Shown one piece after another: positions 58,002-64,000 of a DNA stretch of 64,000 nucleotides. Made by a program: the position numbers and the translations under genes. The notes under the pieces are model-generated. The model did not search any database. It was not told the origin of the DNA and saw only the letters and a program-made list of their open reading frames with translations. The stretch's first letter is position 1; each line of letters begins with the position of its first letter. Source of the DNA: Candidatus Vondammii sp. HM_W22 (lineage in GTDB: Bacteria; Pseudomonadota; Gammaproteobacteria; Chromatiales; Chromatiaceae); contig NZ_CP099567.1 in the NCBI RefSeq assembly GCF_022530855.2, forward strand, positions 1,116,001 through 1,180,000, read 5' to 3'.

Positions 58002-59031
58002 CCTGATTACATACTAGGCTCAGCTATTGAGCCAGTGGTCATTGCATAATAGAAACCACTGAATACAGAGGGTTTTCTATCATGCCGAAAAATACAGTGC
58101 AGTTTCAAAAAGGTCTTGGTTTACACAAATTTATTGAAAAATATGGTTCTGAAGAGCAATGTCAACAAGCATTGTACCAACTGCGTTGGCCTACCGGATA
58201 TATATGTCCTGAGTGTGGCAACACAACAGGTTGTGAACTCAAAAGCCGTAAGATATATCAGTGCCACAAATGCCACCACCAAAGCTCCCTGACTGCTGGC
58301 ACCATCTTTCACGGCACCAAGCTGCCGTTGAAGAAGTGGTTTCCGGCTATCTATCTTGTTGACTCAGCGTAAAAAGAGTACTTCTGCCTTGCAACTGTTC
58401 CGTGAAATTGGTGTGAACTACAATACAGCCTGGAAGCTCAAGCACAAACTGATGCAGGTGATGATGGAACGTCAGAGTCAAAAAAACTGGCTGGTCGCAT
58501 CGAGATGGATGATGCCTGTATTGGTGGTGAGAAACCGGGAAAGCGTGGGCGAGGGTCTCGTAATAAAATCCCTTTCGTGGCAGCTGTTGAGACGACGCAG
58601 GACGGCAGGCCAATGAAGATCCAACTGCGTCGGCTCCGCGGTTTTCAGAGTGCGGAGATGGCTCGATATGCCAGATCCAGTCTGTGTGCTGGCAGCATAG
58701 TTTTTTCTGATGGGCTCTACTGCTTCAGAGCAGTTACAGATGCTGGATGTGATCATATGCCTATCGTCACTGGCGGTGGGCGAAAGTATACCCAGCTCTC
58801 CACCTTTAAATGACTGAATACCATGCTTGGTAATATCAAGAATGCTTTGCAGGGAACCTTTCATGCTATTCGTAAAAAACACGTACCTCGTTATCTCGCC
58901 GAGTTTGAATATCGCTTTAATCGCCGGTTTAATCTTCCGGCTATGATTGAACGATTACTCTGCGCCGCGTTACGTACACCATCGATGCCTTATCGTCTCC
59001 TGAGGATGGCTGGGGTTTATGGGTAATCAGG
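58002..59031 (+). mobile_element. IS1595-family insertion sequence (1030 bp)
   Basis: Ends CCTGATTAC (58002) and GTAATCAGG (59031) are inverted repeats. A perfect 8-bp duplication ATAAAAAT flanks it (57994-58001 and 59032-59039), as expected for IS1595. A small palindrome ggctca/tgagcc lies at 58017-58033. Confidence 0.9.
58082..59026 (+). pseudogene. IS1595-family transposase, frameshifted
   Basis: The N-terminal zinc ribbon (CPECGNTTGCE, CHKCHHQSS) and TAGTIFHGTKLPLKKWF are at 58082-58350. A shift leads to STSALQLFREIGVNYNTAWKLKHKLMQVM. Another leads to MDDACIGGEKPGKRGRGSRNKIPFVAAVE (catalytic aspartate) at 58505, then SDGLYCFRAV (second aspartate). The last stretch has FHAIRKKHVPRYLAEFEYRFNRRFNL, with the catalytic-residue region of the family, to 59026. 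At least two frameshifts and a stop (58811-58813). Confidence 0.88.
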
Positions 59032-59120
59032 ATAAAAATTAAGATCGCAGAACCGACAACTTTTAACTGGCGGTAGCGAAAATAAAGAATAGCCCCTAAA
59101 TAATTAGGAGACACATTTTA

Positions 59121-60380
59121 ATGAAAAAACTTGCACTCTTGTCGGCCATCTCTCTGGCCATCTCTGGTTAGGCAATGGCTGGTGGCTGGAAACTTCCAGA
59201 GAATTCAATCAATGGCACCGCACTTTCGGCCGCTAACGTGGCCAACGCCCATGGCGCCGATGCCTCTTACTACAACCCGGCTGCAATGGCTTTCAATGAG
59301 GATGGTGCATCCTTTGAAGCCGCACTGACGCTCATTCATCTGAGCGGCATTGAATACTCAAATCCCGCATTATCATTATCAGATGAAACAAAAGTGGAGA
59401 ATATACCTGTACCTTCATTCCACTACGTCGGCCCTGCTATGGGTAATTTTCGGTTTGGTCTCTCAATGGTCACTCCTGGCGGGCTATCCAAACGCTGGAA
59501 AGGATTTGGCAAAACATCCTCGGAAGAATTTTCCCTTGAAACTATGGAGATTAATCCAACTATTGTGTTTAAGATAAATGATCAGTTCTCTATGGGAGGT
59601 GGAGTACGCGCAATCTACAGTAAAGGTGTAGTTAAAAGCGATGATCAAGGTCCAATATTCGCTGCATCTGGGGGAACGTTGTCTCCCGCACGGGACATGG
59701 AGGGCGATTCCTGGGACTTTGGATATAATCTCGCGTTGCATTTTAAAGCCACTGATAATTTAAAACTTTCTGCCACCTATCGTTCAAAAATCGGTCTCAC
59801 CGAAGAGGGGACTGTTACGCTAAGCCCGTCTTCATTAGGCCTCACACCCGGCCTCCCGACTATAAATACTAGCGCATCAGTCAGTATACCAATACCGGCC
59901 GCATTCAGTCTTGCTGCTGCATTTGACATCAGCGACCAGACCACAGTTGAGTTGGTTTTAGAAAGAACTTACTGGTCTGCATATAAAGATTTAGACTTTA
60001 ATTATCCAGTAAACGTCTTTCCTTATACTTCTGTCTTTGATGATCCGGCAGTAAAAAACTGGAAAGACACCAATACGCTGCGTATTGGTGTAACCCACCA
60101 AATGGATAGCAGGTGGACTGTAATGGGAGGGTTTGCCTACGATAAAACACCCGAGCCAGAGTACTATGTAGGCTTTGAACTCCCAGATTCAGATGCCAAG
60201 ATCTTCTCTTTAGGTGCACGTTATCAGTATTCAGACAACTTGAATATTGGCGCAGCATTTCTCTATGACAAGAAAGACAAACTGGAGATTGCCAGTAGCA
60301 ATTCTACTCTCTTTACCAGTGCAACCTTCGAGGATGCAGCTGCCTATTTGCTGACCATTGGCGTTAATTATACATTCTGA
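59121..60380 (+). pseudogene. FadL/OmpP1/TodX-family outer membrane protein with a stop codon in the signal peptide
   Basis: From ATG 59121 (AGGAG ribosome-binding site 7 bp upstream) the signal peptide reads MKKLALLSAISLAISG, then TAG (59169-59171), AMAGGWKLPENSING and a complete, undisturbed FadL-like barrel of about 400 residues. YYNPAAMAF is the family's NPA motif; late strands include TNTLRIGVTHQMDS, and the protein ends in the aromatic LLTIGVNYTF for outer-membrane insertion. Such proteins let hydrophobic substrates cross the outer membrane. The only lesion I see is the TAG; restart at ATG 59175 would produce a protein without a signal peptide. An amber suppressor, a recent mutation or a sequence error are all possible. 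Confidence 0.85.
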
Positions 60381-60408
60381 ATTTAACTCAGGAATTACCA
60401 TAAAATAT

Positions 60409-60441
60409 AAATGCCGAAGCGACGACTGCTTCGGCATTTTT
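60409..60441 (+). terminator. Terminator after the FadL-type gene
   Basis: aaatgccgaagc (60409-60420) pairs with gcttcggcattt (60428-60439), a 12-bp perfect stem with a 7-nt loop followed by T residues. Confidence 0.88.
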
Positions 60442-60623
60442 GCTTCCACCCACGTCACTATCCACTACCGAACACAGCGGCTATAATTCTCAATAACACC
60501 CCGCAGATGTTAGCAAGAGGGTATGGACTGCTGAAAACTTGCGGCAGTATTCAAACCGCATAAATAGAAAAAGCGTTGCCCCTTTACAGGGAACAGCGCT
60601 TTTCAAGAGTTAAATCCTACCGC

Positions 60624-61103
60624 TTAGATATACAGGCAGATGTCACTCTCACCGGCAAATTCAAAGAATCTGGCAGCACCGGCATATTCAACGCCACCGA
60701 TAAAATCTGCGACATTCATATCGAACAAATCCACTGTCATCTGGCAGGCAATCAACTTCACTTCAGCTTCCTGGCAGAGTTCGCGCAACTCTTCAAGACT
60801 AGCGATACCCTTGTCGGCCATCTTCTTTTTCATCATCATGGTCATCATAGCCTGCATGCCTGGGAGTGTGGTACCCAGTACAGGGAACCACTTATCCATG
60901 CCCATGGGCATTGGCATACCCGGGTTGCCCAAAGGGGTAACTTGCAGGTTCAAATTTTTCCGCAGCAACTGCAAGCCGTAGAAAGTAAAGAAAATCTCAA
61001 CGTCATATCCCAGAGCTGCCGCAGTAGACGACAAGATGAATGGGGGATAAGCCCAGTCCAGTGAACCTTTGGTTGCAATAATAGCTAGTTTTTTTGCTTC
61101 CAT
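60624..61103 (-). CDS. dsrE2: DsrE2-type sulfurtransferase family protein
   Basis: A 159-residue DsrE/DsrF-like protein starting MEAKKLAIIATKGSLDWAYPPFILSSTAAALG. Candidate sulfur-carrying cysteines are Cys110 (ELC) and Cys120 (KLIACQM), positioned as in DsrE2 proteins. A hydrophobic segment near 20-45 and the methionine-rich region (PGMPMPMGMD; MMTMMMKKKM) are also typical; DsrE2 is often membrane-associated. In Allochromatium vinosum the rhd-tusA-dsrE2 genes move sulfane sulfur toward the reverse Dsr pathway. ATG 61103 is preferred over an upstream start adding six residues. Last gene of the minus-strand group with tusA and the rhodanese. Confidence 0.9.
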   Translation of the reverse strand: MEAKKLAIIATKGSLDWAYPPFILSSTAAALGYDVEIFFTFYGLQLLRKNLNLQVTPLGNPGMPMPMGMDKWFPVLGTTLPGMQAMMTMMMKKKMADKGIASLEELRELCQEAEVKLIACQMTVDLFDMNVADFIGGVEYAGAARFFEFAGESDICLYI

Positions 61104-61153
61104 TTTGAATCTCCTCCACATTTTTGTGAGGTTTGATTACGGACCAGGAAGAG

Positions 61154-61384
61154 CTAGGCTCTTTTGATCAGGAAGTGGAATTTACCGCCTTCCTCTTTGG
61201 ATTCCATCAGCTCATTGCCAGTCTGCTTGGCAAAAGCCTCAAAATCCTTAACGGAACCAGGATCGGTAGCAATAATATGAAGGATCTGGCCAGCTTCCAT
61301 ACCAGAGAGGCTCTTCTTAGCACGCAGGATGGGCAGAGGGCAGTTCAGTCCACTAGCATCCAGTTCTTGATCAAAATCGGCCAT
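61154..61384 (-). CDS. tusA: Sulfur carrier protein TusA
   Basis: A 76-residue TusA fold, MADFDQELDASGLNCPLPILRAKKSL. The sulfur-carrying Cys15 lies in the NCPLP motif (CPxP), and DPGSVKDFEAFAKQTGNEL and the C-terminal strand KFHFLIKRA follow. It passes persulfide sulfur from rhodanese to acceptors such as DsrEFH/DsrC. 50 bp upstream of dsrE2 on the same strand. Confidence 0.95.
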   Translation of the reverse strand: MADFDQELDASGLNCPLPILRAKKSLSGMEAGQILHIIATDPGSVKDFEAFAKQTGNELMESKEEGGKFHFLIKRA

Positions 61385-61557
61385 GTGCAATCTCCAAAGT
61401 GTTTGCCTGTTGTTTGATGAATCAGCTCCATCTTATATTCTAACTGACTCAGAAACGCAAGCCATTAGGTCTTTATGGGAACATACAAAAGCTTCACGGC
61501 CAAGCAAACAAGCTGATGTTAGATTACTATTGAGCCAACCAACCGGATGGCCGACTT

Positions 61558-61911
61558 TTAACTATAAGCCACAATCTCAAAACCGCTGCGTGCCCAATCG
61601 ATAATCCCACCCCGCAGATTGACTACATTCTGTAATCCCTGTTGCATCAGGTACATGCATGCGTGATGAGAACGTGCTCCGCTTTGGCAGTAGAGGATAA
61701 TCTCCTTATCTGCAGGAAATTCATTCATTTTTGTTGGCAAAAGATGCATTGGAAGATGCTCAGAGTTTGGGAGCATACCGTGGGCTACTTCAGTTTCACT
61801 CCGGATGTCCAGCAGCATCAGATCCTCGCCTGCGGTTATCCTGCTTTCCAGCTTTTTCGAATCGATTTCTTTTACCACAGCGTCAAACCTTGCATTTAAT
61901 AACTGAGCCAA
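61558..61911 (-). CDS. Single-domain rhodanese (thiosulfate:acceptor sulfurtransferase)
   Basis: A 117-residue rhodanese domain. LMLLDIRSETEVAHGMLPNSEHLP is the CH2A-like strand/turn, and the active-site loop is LYCQSGARS with Cys75. The end IDWARSGFEIV is typical. It likely loads sulfane sulfur onto TusA. About 170 bp separate it from tusA, so there may be an internal promoter; all three genes run leftward, divergent from cysG. Confidence 0.93.
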   Translation of the reverse strand: MAQLLNARFDAVVKEIDSKKLESRITAGEDLMLLDIRSETEVAHGMLPNSEHLPMHLLPTKMNEFPADKEIILYCQSGARSHHACMYLMQQGLQNVVNLRGGIIDWARSGFEIVAYS

Positions 61912-62109
61912 TTAGTGTAGTATTAATTTCCTAATATAGTCAAATTAACTGATTCTGTACTCGGCCGATCAGGATATACTCTGCTTCTCAGGCATATCCA
62001 TTGTTCCGGTATTTTGGGCCATGTTAGAGTTCTGCCTCGTTTGAATATTACGCTTGAAATGATTTATCAGGCTTTGACTGCAACATTATTTAGAGGCCGT
62101 AGATTAACG

Positions 62110-63543
62110 ATGGATTTTCTCCCGATTTTCCTCGATGTAAAAAAGAAGCTTTGCCTGATTGTCGGTGGAGGAGAGGTCTCAAACCGCAAAGTCACCCTGC
62201 TTCTGAAAGCCGGTGGCCAAGTCCGGGTGATTTCGCCGGAACTCTGTCCAAATTTATCTGCGGCGGCAGAAAAGGGCTTGATAGAACATCTCTCCAGGAA
62301 TTACCGGAAAGGGGATCTGGACGCTTGTCATCTGGTAATCGCTGCCACCGACAATGCAGAAGTTAATCGGCAGGTCTCCGAACAGGCACGCTTACAGCGT
62401 ATCCCGGTCAATGTGGTTGATCAGCCTGACCTCTGCAGCTTCATCACCCCCTCTATTATTGACCGTTCCCCCGTGGTTGCCGCAGTATCCACCGGCGGCG
62501 CCTCACCGGTGCTGGCGCGCTTGATCCGCAGTCGGCTGGAGGCGTTGATTCCCGCTGGATACGGCCGCCTGGCCGAATTGGCCAGCCGGTTTCGTGACCG
62601 GGTAAAACAGCGATTCAATATTCCTGCAGACCGCCGCTTATTTTGGGAGCAGGTGTTGCGGGGTGGCGTTGCCGAACGTGTGTTCTCTGGCCATATGAAA
62701 GAGGCTGATACTGCCATGGAACACGCGTTAAACTCTTTCCAATCAAACAGCACCACAGGTGAAGTCTATCTGGTTGGCGGAGGCCCCGGTGACCCGGATC
62801 TGGTTACCTTCCGCGCTCTGCGACTGATGCAACAGGCAGACGTGGTGGTTTACGACCGCTTGGTTGCCAAGCCGGTTCTTGATATGACCCGCAGGGATGC
62901 TGAGCGCATCTATGTCGGTAAAGAGCGCGCCCACCACGCCATGCGGCAGGAGGAGATCAACCAGCTCTTGGTCGATCTGGCAAAAGAGGGCAAGCGGGTG
63001 GTTCGTCTCAAGGGTGGCGACCCGTTCATCTTTGGCCGCGGCGGAGAAGAGATTGACACCCTCTCTGCAGAGGGCATCCCCTTCCAGGTAGTGCCTGCCA
63101 TCACTGCGGCTTCAGGCTGCGCCGCCTACGCCGGCATCCCACTGACCCACCGGGATTACGCCCAATCTGTCACCTTTGTCACCGGCCATCTGAAAGATAG
63201 CACAATGAATCTTAACTGGGAGCAACTGGCTCAGCCCTATCAGACCGTTGTTTTCTACATGGGCCTTCTCGGTCTGCCGGTTATCTGCAAAGAACTGATA
63301 GCTCAGGGTACCTCCCCGGATATGCCCATAGCGCTGATCCAGCAAGGCACCACAGAGAATCAGAGAGTATTCGCCGGTACGCTGAGCAATATCCAGGAGA
63401 TCGTAGACCGTGAACAGCCAAAACCTCCCACACTGATTATCGTCGGCAAGGTGGTGGAGTTGCAGGAGAAACTAAGCTGGTATAAAGCGCCGGAAACCCC
63501 GACCCAGGGTGCAACTTCACCGATTGGTCCTGAGATAGAATAG
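62110..63543 (+). CDS. cysG: Siroheme synthase CysG (precorrin-2 dehydrogenase/ferrochelatase and SUMT)
   Basis: A 477-residue bifunctional enzyme. The N-terminal SirC-like domain has LIVGGGEVSNRKVTLLL (NAD binding), LVIAATDNAEVNRQVSEQAR and SPVVAAVSTGGASPVLARLIRSRLE. The C-terminal SUMT domain (about 215-460) has YLVGGGPGDPDLVTFRALRLMQQADVVVYDRLV, RLKGGDPFIFGRGGEE and PAITAASGCAAYAGIPLTHR. It makes siroheme, the cofactor of sulfite reductases including DsrAB, which suits the neighbouring sulfur-transfer genes. ATG 62110 starts MDFLPIFLDVKKKLCLIVGGG as in homologues. Confidence 0.95.
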   Translation: MDFLPIFLDVKKKLCLIVGGGEVSNRKVTLLLKAGGQVRVISPELCPNLSAAAEKGLIEHLSRNYRKGDLDACHLVIAATDNAEVNRQVSEQARLQRIPVNVVDQPDLCSFITPSIIDRSPVVAAVSTGGASPVLARLIRSRLEALIPAGYGRLAELASRFRDRVKQRFNIPADRRLFWEQVLRGGVAERVFSGHMKEADTAMEHALNSFQSNSTTGEVYLVGGGPGDPDLVTFRALRLMQQADVVVYDRLVAKPVLDMTRRDAERIYVGKERAHHAMRQEEINQLLVDLAKEGKRVVRLKGGDPFIFGRGGEEIDTLSAEGIPFQVVPAITAASGCAAYAGIPLTHRDYAQSVTFVTGHLKDSTMNLNWEQLAQPYQTVVFYMGLLGLPVICKELIAQGTSPDMPIALIQQGTTENQRVFAGTLSNIQEIVDREQPKPPTLIIVGKVVELQEKLSWYKAPETPTQGATSPIGPEIE

Positions 63544-63594
63544 AGGCAGAAGTAACAGTCCATAGGTATTGAAATGTCCGGAGCATGTACAATT

Positions 63595-64000
63595 ATGAGC
63601 AACACGCCCTCGCAGATAGCCCGGTCTCCCTTTCTCCCGCGTCCTCTTGCTTTGCCGTTGAGCCTAATCCCGACATCGGCCAGTAGCCAAGTACTGGTAA
63701 AAGCATTAGAGCGGATCTTCGAGCCTGAACTGGCGGATGGCGAGGTGGACTTTCTGGAAGGTCGGATAATGCTGATAAACGTCGTGGACGCGCGTCTCAG
63801 TTACCGTATAACACTGGTCGACGGTAAACTCAAAGCAGCAGATGGCGATCACCATGACCTGAGTATCGAAGGGTCCATTTACGATTTCCTGCTTTTAGCC
63901 ACACGGCAGGAAGATGCCGACACCCTCTTCTTCAACCGCCGGTTAAAGCTGGGCGGTGATACAGAATTGGGACTCTTTGTAAAAAATTTTCTGGATGCAG
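63595..64000 (+). CDS. ubiT: Ubiquinone biosynthesis accessory factor UbiT (SCP2 domain), partial
   Basis: 135 codons to the window edge with no stop. The SCP2 (sterol-carrier) fold is visible in VLVKALERIFEPELADGEVDFLEGRIMLINVVDARLSYRITL, then GDHHDLSIEGSIYDFLLLATRQEDADTLFFNRRLKLGGDTELGLFVKNFLDA, matching UbiT/YhbT, which supports O2-independent ubiquinone synthesis with UbiU and UbiV. Start could be ATG 63574 (7 codons upstream) or ATG 63595. Its partner genes would lie beyond the window. Confidence 0.88.
   Translation, partial: MSNTPSQIARSPFLPRPLALPLSLIPTSASSQVLVKALERIFEPELADGEVDFLEGRIMLINVVDARLSYRITLVDGKLKAADGDHHDLSIEGSIYDFLLLATRQEDADTLFFNRRLKLGGDTELGLFVKNFLDA

Overview
The window comes from a gammaproteobacterium, most likely a sulfur oxidiser. 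The housekeeping genes are typical of the class: yciB-yciI, rnm-yciO, trpS-scpA-scpB-rluB, clpS-clpA, infA, and rimP-nusA-infB-rbfA-truB-rpsO-pnp. A rhodanese-tusA-dsrE2 set beside cysG is the sulfur-trafficking cluster known from Chromatiaceae and related sulfur oxidisers. The heavy load of broken insertion sequences would suit a host-associated or bottlenecked lineage; this is inference, and I cannot name the species.

Layout. 1-8.4 kb is an IS graveyard (IS5, IS30, IS256 remnants) holding a clean nest: a Tn3-family transposon (1842-5060, 5-bp duplication AAGGT) inside an ISL3-family element (1769-6125, 8-bp duplication AAAACATT). One unrecognised gene (6327-7223) lies just beyond. 8.4-17.5 kb is chromosomal core, interrupted by IS30/IS5 debris at 10.17-10.56 kb. 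18-19 kb is IS5/IS256 debris. 19-22 kb carries clpS-clpA and infA. 22.1-25.5 kb holds an IS30 remnant and an IS21 element interrupted by an IS4-family element. 25.8-34.4 kb is the complete nusA-infB-pnp transcription/translation operon. 34.4-38 kb is a dispersed-repeat-like hairpin, a decayed YheT-type hydrolase and IS256/IS630/IS5/ISL3 remnants. 38.2-47.3 kb holds a frameshifted two-sensor GGDEF protein, an ABC exporter, an M23 peptidase, a TolC-like protein, aroC and an MFS transporter. 47.4-53.8 kb is again IS-rich, including an IS5 element carrying an IS256 element and inserted in a perM-like gene. 53.8-55.2 kb has a LysR regulator and a small partner gene that once formed a unit with perM. 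55.4-59.0 kb has a second IS5-with-IS256 nest and an IS1595 element. 59.1-64 kb has a FadL-type porin with a stop codon in its signal peptide, dsrE2-tusA-rhodanese, cysG and the start of ubiT.

How it fits together. The core genes are intact and densely packed in operons, while nearly every transposase carries a stop, frameshift or deletion. Several target-site duplications are nevertheless perfect, so past insertions can be ordered. Some non-mobile genes (GGDEF sensor, perM, FadL porin, YheT hydrolase, a monooxygenase-like gene) are also broken, which fits relaxed selection. Draft-assembly homopolymer errors are an alternative for the single-base frameshifts. I found no CRISPR array, rRNA or convincing tRNA, and no clear case of a wholly new defence or metabolic system. 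The least explained items are the orphan gene at 6327-7223, the LysR/small-protein/perM unit, IS30 ends that appear to supply -35 boxes to adjacent genes, and a long palindromic intergenic repeat.
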